Assembly (NCBI GenBank): GCA_050485905.1
Contig: JBJHCH010000091.1
Location: forward strand, 1-15,795
Reading direction: 5' to 3'
DNA from: JAWLCA01 sp050485905
Lineage (GTDB): Bacteria > Pseudomonadota > Alphaproteobacteria > Rhodobacterales > Rhodobacteraceae
DNA: 15,795 bases
This document shows, in pieces, positions 8,611 to 15,398 of this stretch. The notes under the pieces were generated by a model. It searched no databases. It was not told where the DNA came from and was given only the letters and a program-made list of their open reading frames with translations. Within the stretch, counting starts at the first letter, position 1, and every line of letters starts with the position of its first letter. The position numbers were made by a program, and so were the translations under genes.

Positions 8611-9489
8611 CTATCGGTCCAGGTTCTTGCCAACGATGCGCATCAGGAACAGTGCGATGATGTTGGCGAGGATGATGGCGTAGACGCCTCCGGCCGAGCC
8701 GAGCCCGATGTTCTGGCTGTCGACGACCCGCTGGAAGATCAGGTAGGTCAGCGTCCGCGTCCCGAAGGATCCGCCGGTGGTCACGAAGATCTCCGCAAAG
8801 ATCGACAGAAGAAAAATCGTCTGGATCAGGATGACGATGGTGATTGCGCGACCCAGATGCGGCAGGACGATATAGAAGAACCGCGACAGGACCGGCGCGC
8901 CGTCCATCTCGGCAGCCTCCAGCTGCTCGCTGTCGAGCGACTGGATCGCCGTCAGCAGGATGAGGGTCGCGAAAGGAAGCCACTGCCACGAGACGATCAG
9001 GATGATCGATTGCACCGACGCATCCGACATCCACGACACCGGCTGCGCCCCGAAGAAACGCCACAAATGCGCAAACATGCCGTTCACCGGGTCCATGAAC
9101 ATGTTCTTCCAGACCAGTGCCGAGACGGTCGGCATCACGAAGAACGGCGCGATCACCAGGATCCGCACCACACCCTGGCCCCAGAACGGCTGATCGAGAA
9201 GGATGGCAAGGAGAATGCCCAGCAACACGGTGATCACCAGCACGCCGCCCACGATCATCAGCGTAGCCTGCACGCTTGGCCAGAAGGTGCTGGCACCGAT
9301 GAAGCGCACATAGTTTTCGAACCCAACCCACTCGAGCCCCCGATCCAGACTGTCGCCGCGCATCGGCAGGTAACGCTTGAACGAGAAGTAGAGCGTCATC
9401 GTCAGCGGCACGAGCATCCAGCCCAGAAGCAGGATGACGGCGGGTGCCATCATCATCCTTGCTGCGGAACGCGAGTGTTGAGTGGCCAT
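8611..9489 (-). CDS. smoF: ABC transporter permease, polyol uptake (first permease)
   Basis: Membrane component of 292 residues in the MalF-like family. It has a hydrophobic segment at 14-36, a periplasmic stretch to about 70, then five further segments. The EAA loop lies at 191-210 (EAAEMDGAPVLSRFFYIVLP), as expected in a CUT1 importer. The ATG at 9489 is preceded by GGAAGGA at seven bases. It is separated from smoE by 116 bases that contain a stable hairpin, the only large gap within the operon, which suggests lower expression of the membrane components than of the binding protein. Confidence 0.95.
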   Translation of the reverse strand: MATQHSRSAARMMMAPAVILLLGWMLVPLTMTLYFSFKRYLPMRGDSLDRGLEWVGFENYVRFIGASTFWPSVQATLMIVGGVLVITVLLGILLAILLDQPFWGQGVVRILVIAPFFVMPTVSALVWKNMFMDPVNGMFAHLWRFFGAQPVSWMSDASVQSIILIVSWQWLPFATLILLTAIQSLDSEQLEAAEMDGAPVLSRFFYIVLPHLGRAITIVILIQTIFLLSIFAEIFVTTGGSFGTRTLTYLIFQRVVDSQNIGLGSAGGVYAIILANIIALFLMRIVGKNLDR

Positions 9490-9562
9490 GGATACATCCT
9501 TCCTGTCGGCAGGCGGGCCCGCGGGGAACGAAGGTGTCGGAACTGCGACTGTGTGCAGAGGA

Positions 9563-9587
9563 CCGGGGCGGCGCGTGACCGCCCCGG
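9563..9587 (-). other. Intercistronic GC-rich hairpin between smoE and smoF
   Basis: CCGGGGCGG and CCGCCCCGG form a perfect 9-bp stem with a 7-base loop. It begins about 20 bases after the smoE stop in the direction of transcription. No T-run follows on the minus strand, so a full terminator is unlikely. Stem-loops at this place in ABC operons (as after malE in enteric bacteria) are known to protect the binding-protein message and set unequal subunit levels. That role here is inferred from position and structure. Confidence 0.65.
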
Positions 9588-9605
9588 ATCTTCGCGGCTG
9601 GCGGC

Positions 9606-10913
9606 CTAGCGGTAGCCGGCCGCTTCCATGGCCTCATTGGTCAGCGCCAGCGCATTCGCCAGCGCCTGGGCGATGGACTGCCGACCCGCATAGACCTCGG
9701 CAAACTCCTGGCTCACCTCGGTGGCGATGCCCGCGAATTCGGGAATCGCGACGAACTGGACGCCGACATAGGGCACCGGCTCAACGGTCGGGTTCGTCGG
9801 GTCGGCCGCGTTGATCGAGTCGAGCGTCTTCTGCGCGAACGGAACTTCCTGATACTCAGGGGTCTCGTAGAGAGAGGTGCGCGCGCCCGGCGGCACGTTG
9901 GCCCAGCCTTCGTTCGCAGCCACAAGCTCGATATACTCGCGCGAGGTTGCCCACTCGATGAACTGCATCGCGGCGTCGGCCTGCTGGGTGCCCGCCGGAA
10001 TTGCCAGCGCCCAGGCCCAGAGCCAGTTCGCCCGCCGGTCCACGCCGTCACGGTTGGGCGCCAGCGCAAACCCGACGGAATCGGCGACGGTGGAGTCGTT
10101 GGGGTTGGTCACGAACGAGGCCGCAACCGTCGCGTCGATCCACATGCCGCAGCGGCCCTGCTGGAACAGCGACAGGTTCTCGTTGAAGCCATTGGTGGCA
10201 TAGCCCGGCGGGCCGTAGGAGTTCATCAGATCGACGAAGAAGGTGAGCGCCTCTTCCCATTCGGGCTGGTCAAACTGCGCGTTCCAGTCCTCGTCGAACC
10301 AGCGGGCGCCAAAGGAGTTGCCGGTCACGGTGATAAAGGCGCCGCCCTCACCCCAGCCCGGCTTTCCACGCAGGCAGATGCCGTAGATGTCGTTGGCGGG
10401 ATCGTGCATGGCGGCCGCGGCTTCGCGGATGAATTCCCAGGTCGGTCCATCCGGCATTTCGAGACCGGCCGCCTCCATCAGGTCTGTGCGATACATGACC
10501 ATGGAGCTTTCGCCATAGAACGGCGCGGCATAGAGAGTACCGTCATGGGACAGGCCCGCCCGCATCGCCGGCAGCAGGTCATCGACGTCGTATGCTTCGG
10601 AAAGGTCGTCCAGCGGCACAAGCCATCCGTTCGCACCCCAGATCGGCGTTTCGTACATGCCGATCGTCATGATGTCGAACTGGCCGCCGCTGGTGGTGAT
10701 GTCGGTGGTCACGCGCTGGCGCAGCACGTTCTCCTCCAGCGTGACCCACTCGACGGCGATGCCCGTCTGCTCGGAGAACACATTCGTGTAGCCCTGCATG
10801 CGGATCATGTCGCCGTTGTTGACGGTCGCGATGGTGATGGATTGCGCAGATGCCGCCGTCGACAGCGCGGCCACCGCGCACGCGCCGAGCAGCGCGTGTG
10901 CATAATGTCTCAT
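9606..10913 (-). CDS. smoE: Periplasmic polyol-binding protein of ABC transporter (family 1 SBP)
   Basis: Extracellular solute-binding protein of 435 residues. A signal peptide (basic start MRHYAH, hydrophobic core, cleavage after ASA near residue 23) precedes the mature start QSITIATVNNGDM. The family-1 fold is visible: EWVTLEENVLRQR near 60, LYAAPFYGESSMVMYRTDLM, and the later FQQGRCGMWIDATVAASF and WAWALAIPAG. It resembles, from memory, the Rhodobacter SmoE sorbitol/mannitol receptor throughout. The frame is open to 10991, but ATG 10913 is chosen because it gives the signal peptide and follows a strong GGGAGGAG ribosome site. It is the first transporter gene downstream of the operon promoter described at 10963-10991. 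Confidence 0.95.
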   Translation of the reverse strand: MRHYAHALLGACAVAALSTAASAQSITIATVNNGDMIRMQGYTNVFSEQTGIAVEWVTLEENVLRQRVTTDITTSGGQFDIMTIGMYETPIWGANGWLVPLDDLSEAYDVDDLLPAMRAGLSHDGTLYAAPFYGESSMVMYRTDLMEAAGLEMPDGPTWEFIREAAAAMHDPANDIYGICLRGKPGWGEGGAFITVTGNSFGARWFDEDWNAQFDQPEWEEALTFFVDLMNSYGPPGYATNGFNENLSLFQQGRCGMWIDATVAASFVTNPNDSTVADSVGFALAPNRDGVDRRANWLWAWALAIPAGTQQADAAMQFIEWATSREYIELVAANEGWANVPPGARTSLYETPEYQEVPFAQKTLDSINAADPTNPTVEPVPYVGVQFVAIPEFAGIATEVSQEFAEVYAGRQSIAQALANALALTNEAMEAAGYR

Positions 10914-10935
10914 GGGTCTCCTCCCTCTGACGGTA

Positions 10936-10951
10936 GTGAGCAAATACTCAC
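10936..10951. promoter_or_regulatory. Candidate SorC-family operator upstream of smoE
   Basis: GTGAGCAAATACTCAC is an inverted repeat with 5-bp perfect arms around an AT-rich 6-base centre. It lies 22 bases upstream of the smoE start and just downstream of the inferred transcription start, where a repressor would block initiation or clearance. The gene immediately upstream encodes a SorC-family sugar-responsive regulator, the obvious candidate ligand. The assignment rests on position, symmetry and neighbour; binding has not been shown. Confidence 0.6.
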
Positions 10952-10962
10952 GACACGGGCAC

Positions 10963-10991
10963 TTATTCACCATTTGGCGCGATTCTGTCAA
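10963..10991 (-). promoter_or_regulatory. Predicted sigma70-type promoter for smoEFGKS
   Basis: Reading the minus strand, an exact TTGACA (-35, 10991-10986) is followed after 17 bases by GAATAA (weak -10, 10968-10963). Initiation would fall near 10956, giving a leader of about 43 bases to the smoE ATG. The -35 is consensus but the -10 matches poorly, as is common for activated or alpha-proteobacterial promoters. It lies in the 109-base gap after the SorC regulator gene. Confidence 0.5.
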
Positions 10992-11022
10992 CGGAAATCC
11001 CGAATCTGCGCCCAGAGGCCCG

Positions 11023-11976
11023 TCAAACCGCCGACAGCAGACCGCGGGCCGTCGTTTCGTCGGTGACCAATCCGTTGATGATGCGACCGATCAGTGCCGC
11101 CTTGATCGCGGCCAGCTTCGTCTGGCCTGCCGCGACGCCAATCACCGGCGCAGGGCGACCGGGCTCTATGCGCACACCCCCGCTGCAGTTCGTCAGCGGC
11201 GAGTCCACGTAGCGCCCGGCGCTGTCATAGATCCAGCCGACGATCTCTCCGGTCGCGCCCTTGGCCTGAACATCACGCAACTGATCCAGTGAAATGAACC
11301 CGTCCTTGTAGATGGGCGCATCATCCCCCATCTGGCCGATGCCCACGAAGGTCACGTCGGCCTCTCGGGCGAGCTTGACCGCTGCCTTTACTGGGCCAAG
11401 CGCATGGAAAAGGTCGCGCTCCTCGGGTGTCGCGGAAACCACCGGCACAGGCATCGGATAATGCGGCGCATGAAGCTTGTCGGCGATGCGCATGATGACA
11501 CCGAAGAACGACGCCGACCCGTCGGGAGCGATGTTGCCAATCAGAGATACGATCCGATGCCGCTCGGTTGGCGCCGCGGAAAGCTCCCACGCCATCGAGT
11601 TCAGCGATCGGCCTGTGCCGAAGGCGATAACCAGCGGGTCAGGGCGTGCAAGGAAGCTCTCCAACAGCGCCGCGGCCGCCGCAGCGGTCGCCTGTGACGG
11701 GTCCGCCCCGGCCCCAAGATCGGGGGCGACCCTAACATGGCCAAGGTCGAACCGCCGGATCAACTCTGCCTCCAGCGCGAGGCAAGATGCCAGCTTGTGC
11801 TCGAGCCGGACGTGGATAAGACCCTCGGCAATCGCGCGAGACACCAGCCGCTGAGCGCGCTGGCGCGACACGCCCATCTCGCGTGCGATCTGGTCCTGCG
11901 TCATCCGACCGACGTAATAAAGCCAGCTAGCCCTAGCGGCCTCATCCAGAACGGTTGCGTCGCCTTCCTCGATCAT
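11023..11976 (-). CDS. SorC-family sugar/polyol-responsive transcriptional regulator
   Basis: A 317-residue regulator of the SorC/DeoR-like family. An N-terminal helix-turn-helix (about 25-50, MTQDQIAREMGVSRQRAQRLVSRA) is followed by the sugar-phosphate-binding domain, with typical elements VIAFGTGRSLNSMAWEL, VSLIGNIAPDGS, VTFVGIGQMGDDAPIYKDGFIS and GVAAGQTKLAAIKAAL. Such proteins bind a phosphorylated sugar or related effector and repress or activate the adjacent operon. ATG 11976 is chosen because AGGAGG lies five bases upstream and the ATG overlaps the phosphatase stop (ATGA); the in-frame ATG at 12009 would overlap that gene by 37 bases. It probably controls smoEFGKS through the operator at 10936-10951. 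Whether it represses or activates is not visible. Confidence 0.93.
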   Translation of the reverse strand: MIEEGDATVLDEAARASWLYYVGRMTQDQIAREMGVSRQRAQRLVSRAIAEGLIHVRLEHKLASCLALEAELIRRFDLGHVRVAPDLGAGADPSQATAAAAAALLESFLARPDPLVIAFGTGRSLNSMAWELSAAPTERHRIVSLIGNIAPDGSASFFGVIMRIADKLHAPHYPMPVPVVSATPEERDLFHALGPVKAAVKLAREADVTFVGIGQMGDDAPIYKDGFISLDQLRDVQAKGATGEIVGWIYDSAGRYVDSPLTNCSGGVRIEPGRPAPVIGVAAGQTKLAAIKAALIGRIINGLVTDETTARGLLSAV

Positions 11977-12656
11977 CGGTGCCTCCTTCGCCGATCCAGC
12001 GTCGGGCATAGGTCGAAAAATGCCGCGAAGCCGGCGAAACTGCCATGCGCCGGCAGCGCACCATCACGATCCGGTTCGACCGCGCCGCGCAGATGGCTGC
12101 CACCTGTGAAGCGCAGGACCTGCATGCCCGCGGCATGACCCGCTCGCACCCCGGGCACACTGTCTTCGATCACCAGGCAGCGCGCAGGCGTGACCCCCAT
12201 GGCTTTGGCTGCGAACAGAAACAGGTCAGGTGCCGGTTTTCCCCGCGCAACCTGCGAAGCGGTGAAGACGCGCCCGTCGAACCACTGCGCGAGGCCAGTG
12301 ACCTCAAGCGTGCGATTCACGCGGGCGGGGCTGCTGCTTGTTGCAAGGCAATAGGGGCGGGCGATGTGGCGCAAAACATCTTCGACCCCCGGCATCACAC
12401 GAAGCTCACGGTCAAAGACCGCCATTAGCTGCGCGCGATACTCTGCCTCGAAGCTCTCGGGCAGTTCGACACCCCAGGTTGCGCGCACTTCGGCCAAAAC
12501 CGTTGGGTAGCTGCGCCCGAGGAAGTGATCGCGAACGAAATCGAGGTTCATGTCGACGCCGTAGGGACGCAGCGCCTCGACCAGCATCGACGCACTGATC
12601 AATTCGCTGTCGACCACGACGCCGTCGCAGTCGAATATCACCAGATCCGGCGCCAT
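11973..12656 (-). CDS. HAD-family (subfamily IA) sugar-phosphatase-like hydrolase
   Basis: Haloacid-dehalogenase-superfamily phosphatase of 227 residues. Motif I is FDCDGVVVDSE with nucleophile Asp9 and acid/base Asp11; motif II Ser107 is in LATSSS, motif III Lys140 in GKPAPDLF, and motif IV Glu164-Asp165 in VIEDSVPGV. A helical cap lies between about 16 and 90. The family includes enzymes acting on hexose- and hexitol-phosphates (for example E. coli HxpA/HxpB), which fits the polyol setting, though the substrate cannot be read from sequence. ATG 12656 is chosen with GGGAGG 11 bases upstream; a TTG at 12665 is too close to that site. The stop overlaps the regulator start by four bases (ATGA), so phosphatase and regulator are coupled. 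The C-terminus ends in a basic run DRRRRHR. Confidence 0.92.
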   Translation of the reverse strand: MAPDLVIFDCDGVVVDSELISASMLVEALRPYGVDMNLDFVRDHFLGRSYPTVLAEVRATWGVELPESFEAEYRAQLMAVFDRELRVMPGVEDVLRHIARPYCLATSSSPARVNRTLEVTGLAQWFDGRVFTASQVARGKPAPDLFLFAAKAMGVTPARCLVIEDSVPGVRAGHAAGMQVLRFTGGSHLRGAVEPDRDGALPAHGSFAGFAAFFDLCPTLDRRRRHR

Positions 12657-12683
12657 GGTCTGCAAGCCCTCCCTCGGCTCCGT

Positions 12684-12752
12684 AGCTCTATGCCACGGAA
12701 CGGCGGGGCCGCAACAGCCCGGCTTCTCGGCGGGTGTTCCGGCATAGCAGCT
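12684..12752. repeat. Long imperfect inverted repeat between kinase and phosphatase genes
   Basis: The left arm (12684-12701, AGCT-CTATGCC-AC-GGAAC) pairs with the right arm (12736-12752, GTTCC-GGCATAG-C-AGCT). This gives 16 pairs with two small bulges around a 34-base GC-rich loop. The right arm touches the kinase stop codon. On the minus strand it could end the stress-response transcript, although no T-run follows. It fills most of the 95-base gap before the phosphatase start, so it may also lie in that gene's leader. Function is not established. Confidence 0.6.
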
Positions 12753-14575
12753 TAGGCGTCGTCCTCGGGCTCATCCTCTGACTGTGCTTCAGATTCCTCA
12801 GACGCCGGGGCGTGGCGCGCCTCCGCCTCGTCCAATGGGCGCAGGTCAAAGGCGACCGACAGGCGGAACTCGCCCGCATCGGTATCCACCTCGACCGCCC
12901 CGCCAACTTGCTGCGCAAACGCGTCGAGCAGTTGAGAACCCAAACCAGTGCCGATCTCTTCGCCGCTTGCGGCCAGGGCTGCGGGTGCGCCGGCGCTGTT
13001 CGCTATCGACAGCCGCGCTCGCATCGGCGCAATCTCTTCGAACGTGACCTCAAGTGCGGGCACGCTGCCATCAGTCGAAGCCGCATACTTCAAGGCATTC
13101 GTAAGCGCCTCGGTCAACAGAAGCGCCAATGGTACTGCCTGATCCGGCGTCATCCGCAGTGGCGCGAAACTCGATTTCACCGCGAACCTGCGGCCAGGCC
13201 CGGTTCCCATCTTCACGACTTGACGAAGGATATCGGACAGCAATTCGTCGGCCAGGATGTCCGTCAGTCCGGTGGTCTGGTAGAGCCCTCGGTGAATCGT
13301 TGCCAGGCTCATCACCCGGTCGCGCAGCCCGTGCATCAGCCAGCGCGCCTCTTCTGACCGTGTCTGGCGCATCTGCATGTTCATGATCGAAGCAATAAGC
13401 TGCAGGTTGTTCTTCACCCGATGATGCACCTCGCGCAGGAGCACCTCCTTCTGATGCACCGCGTTCTCCAGTTCGGCCTTGTCATAGATGATCGTCTGCG
13501 TCATGCGTTCGAACGCCTGAGAAAGCTGACGGATCTCAAGCGGTGCCTCGCGCATCATGCGCATGTCGACGCGCATGTCGCCCCCGGCAAAGGCCGTCAT
13601 CGCGCGGCGCAGCTTCGAGATTGGGTTGGTGACAAGTCGCGCGGCGCCGAGCCACGCGACAAGCAGACTGGCAATCCACATGAGCGCGGGGAACAGAACC
13701 GTTGCCACCGAGGTCATCGAGCCGGGCCGGTATACCTCTGCCGGCCAAGTGCCGAGAGCGTAAAGCTCACCGTTGATGAGAGGCACGATCGAATAGACGC
13801 GTTGTCGCCCGGCCTGCGAAACGGCGCCGAAGGCGACCGGTGGTGTGCCGACAAAGGCCGCGAGGGAACGATCGCGCGGCAGAAGCTCGGCGGCCGCCGA
13901 CGCCCCTCCGCTTGCCGTCAGCACCTCACCCTGACGATTGAAGGTCACCAGCGCGGCTGTCTCGCGCGAGAGGCCAAGGGAAAGCGCCGGCGCTTCCTCG
14001 TCTTCCTCACGATGCAACGTCGAATGCGGCACGTTCACGGACACGATCCCATTGATCTCGCCGTCGTCCCCGCGGACGGGCTGGCTGACCGTGACCACCG
14101 GGCGGCGCGCGACTGGCGCCATCGGATGCACCGCGAAGGCGGCTTCGTCGAGGCCAAGCAGCCGCGTGTAGACAGGATCCTGCGACAGATCGAGTTGACG
14201 GTCGGTCGACGCACAGGTAACCTGACCGTCGAGCGGCACGAACGCCACCATGGAGTAGTTCAGGCCATCTTCGACGAAGGATCGCATCAGTTCGCGACAC
14301 AGATCTTCATCGTCGATGACTGACTGCAGCGTGATGGCCAATGCCTCTGCAAGACCGCGCGCGCGCTGAATTGTGCGCAGTTGCGATTCCACAACCAGCA
14401 ACGTCTCACCCAGAAGGGCAGCGCGAGATCTCGCCTCGGCCTCGCGCATCGCACTTACGGTCTGCATGATCGCGATCAGGCCCAGAGGAAGCAGGGCCAC
14501 AGACAGAAGTACCGCCAGCCTGAACCCGAGGCGATCAGTCACGTGGCGCACGCGCACCGCAGCTGTTGGCTTCAT
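12752..14575 (-). CDS. Membrane sensor histidine kinase, HisKA_2 type, linked to general stress response
   Basis: A 607-residue sensor kinase. Membrane helix 1 spans about 18-38 and helix 2 about 291-311; the region between them is a predicted periplasmic sensor resembling a Cache domain. HAMP follows (to about 365), then a HisKA_2 dimerisation block LLREVHHRVKNNLQLI (379-394; His385 the likely phosphorylation site), and an ATPase domain with N-box TEALTNALK (Asn493) and G-box GTGLGSQLLDAF (552-563). The tail is very acidic (from 588). Its only two cysteines, Cys93 and Cys121, both lie in the sensor. The start overlaps the ecfG stop by four bases (ATGA). HWE/HisKA_2 kinases in this position phosphorylate PhyR in several alphaproteobacteria; that partner is inferred. 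Confidence 0.93.
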   Translation of the reverse strand: MKPTAAVRVRHVTDRLGFRLAVLLSVALLPLGLIAIMQTVSAMREAEARSRAALLGETLLVVESQLRTIQRARGLAEALAITLQSVIDDEDLCRELMRSFVEDGLNYSMVAFVPLDGQVTCASTDRQLDLSQDPVYTRLLGLDEAAFAVHPMAPVARRPVVTVSQPVRGDDGEINGIVSVNVPHSTLHREEDEEAPALSLGLSRETAALVTFNRQGEVLTASGGASAAAELLPRDRSLAAFVGTPPVAFGAVSQAGRQRVYSIVPLINGELYALGTWPAEVYRPGSMTSVATVLFPALMWIASLLVAWLGAARLVTNPISKLRRAMTAFAGGDMRVDMRMMREAPLEIRQLSQAFERMTQTIIYDKAELENAVHQKEVLLREVHHRVKNNLQLIASIMNMQMRQTRSEEARWLMHGLRDRVMSLATIHRGLYQTTGLTDILADELLSDILRQVVKMGTGPGRRFAVKSSFAPLRMTPDQAVPLALLLTEALTNALKYAASTDGSVPALEVTFEEIAPMRARLSIANSAGAPAALAASGEEIGTGLGSQLLDAFAQQVGGAVEVDTDAGEFRLSVAFDLRPLDEAEARHAPASEESEAQSEDEPEDDA

Positions 14576-15147
14576 GCAGCATCTGCCCGACGCGGCGTGT
14601 TCCCAGGCGTCATCGCCGCAAGGGTACGGCTATCAGTCACCTCTACAAGCGACTCGCCGTTCGCAAGACCAAGCAGTGCAGCCAGTCGCGTCCGGGCACG
14701 ATTGGCCCGGCTCTTCACCGTGCCGACCGCCACGCCCATCACCTCGGCCGCTTCCTCGCACGAGAGGCCGGATGCGCCGAGAAGGATCAAAACCTCTCGA
14801 TGCTCTGCCGAAAGCTTGTCGAAGGCCGCACGAAATTCACCGAACGCCAAGCGTGCGTCGTGAACCGGCGCATCGCAGAGCGTCGCGGCGAAGTTGCCAT
14901 CTGGATCGGCAACTTCGCGACGGCGCTTGCGCTGGATTGAGTAAAAAGTGTTGCGCAGGATCGTGAAGAGCCACGCCCGCAGATTGGTTCCTGCCTTGAA
15001 CTGATCAAACTTGGACCACGCCTTTACAAGCGTATCCTGCACAAGATCATCGGCGGCGTCCGGATTCCCTGTCAGGCTGCGTGCGAATGCTCGCATCGCC
15101 GGCAGATGTGTCATCAGATCTTCGCGCGGATCCTTGGCCATCATCAT
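14572..15147 (-). CDS. ecfG: EcfG-type ECF sigma factor of the general stress response
   Basis: A 191-residue ECF sigma factor. Region 2 (about 12-80) contains DDLVQDTLVKAWSKFDQF and the promoter-melting/-10 recognition stretch GTNLRAWLFTILRNTFYS. Region 4 (about 105-158) contains LSAEHREVLIL and the helix-turn-helix VGTVKSRANRARTRL. Sequence style and neighbourhood with nepR and phyR place it in the EcfG (ECF15) group. Three consecutive ATGs open the gene; the first (15147) overlaps the nepR stop as ATGA and follows GGGAG by five bases, so it is taken. EcfG is held by NepR and released when phospho-PhyR captures NepR. It is expected to direct transcription from GGAAC-N17-CGTT sites. Confidence 0.96.
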   Translation of the reverse strand: MMMAKDPREDLMTHLPAMRAFARSLTGNPDAADDLVQDTLVKAWSKFDQFKAGTNLRAWLFTILRNTFYSIQRKRRREVADPDGNFAATLCDAPVHDARLAFGEFRAAFDKLSAEHREVLILLGASGLSCEEAAEVMGVAVGTVKSRANRARTRLAALLGLANGESLVEVTDSRTLAAMTPGNTPRRADAA

Positions 15148-15311
15148 TTCTGCTCCCGCGTGGCACGCAGCCTGTCCAGTAAATCGTGAAAACGCTCGGG
15201 CACGTCCTGCTCCATAAGTTCGGCATAGACTCGACGAAGATTTTCGTCGATCACCTTCATTGTGTCAGGATCGTCACCGCTTTTGCTGATGGGCGGTTCC
15301 GTGTTCCGCAT
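15144..15311 (-). CDS. nepR: Anti-sigma factor NepR (55 residues)
   Basis: A short gene read directly from the minus strand: MRNTEPPISKSGDD at the N-terminus, then the family core IDENLRRVYAELMEQD at 21-36 and VPERFHDLLDRLR at 37-49, ending ATREQK. The two predicted helices with the FxxLLxxLR ending are the NepR hallmark that binds both EcfG and the sigma-like domain of PhyR. It has an AAAAAAAGGA ribosome site upstream of ATG 15311. Its TGA overlaps the first ATG of ecfG, coupling anti-sigma and sigma synthesis. At 55 residues it sits within the small size range of the family and is easily missed by automatic gene calling. Confidence 0.95.
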   Translation of the reverse strand: MRNTEPPISKSGDDPDTMKVIDENLRRVYAELMEQDVPERFHDLLDRLRATREQK

Positions 15312-15340
15312 GAGACGGTCCTTTTTTTGCTACTACTCGC

Positions 15341-15366
15341 GGAACCGAACGTCATCGCGGCGCGTT
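15341..15366 (+). promoter_or_regulatory. EcfG-dependent promoter for phyR
   Basis: GGAAC at 15341-15345 and CGTT at 15363-15366 are 17 bases apart, matching the alphaproteobacterial general-stress promoter consensus (GGAAC-N16/17-CGTT). Initiation would fall near 15373, giving a leader of about 25 bases to the phyR ATG. It is interleaved with the opposite-strand promoter at 15348-15373. Confidence 0.85.
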
Positions 15367-15373
15367 TGGTTCC
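15348..15373 (-). promoter_or_regulatory. EcfG-dependent promoter for nepR-ecfG-kinase
   Basis: On the minus strand GGAAC (15373-15369) and CGTT (15351-15348) are separated by 17 bases, again a full EcfG-type match. Initiation near 15341 would give a leader of about 30 bases to the nepR ATG. This implies that EcfG activates its own operon. Confidence 0.85.
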
Positions 15374-15398
15374 CGACCAACTTCAGTCTGAGGCAAAA

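Noticed and set aside
12697..12740. GGAAC elements in the kinase-phosphatase gap as further EcfG promoters
   Set aside because: Neither strand has CGTT at 16-17 bases; the GGAAC boxes are part of the stem arms.
13421..14323. Plus-strand open frame of 300 codons opposite the histidine kinase
   Set aside because: Antisense shadow with His/Arg-rich composition; the kinase frame has intact domains throughout.
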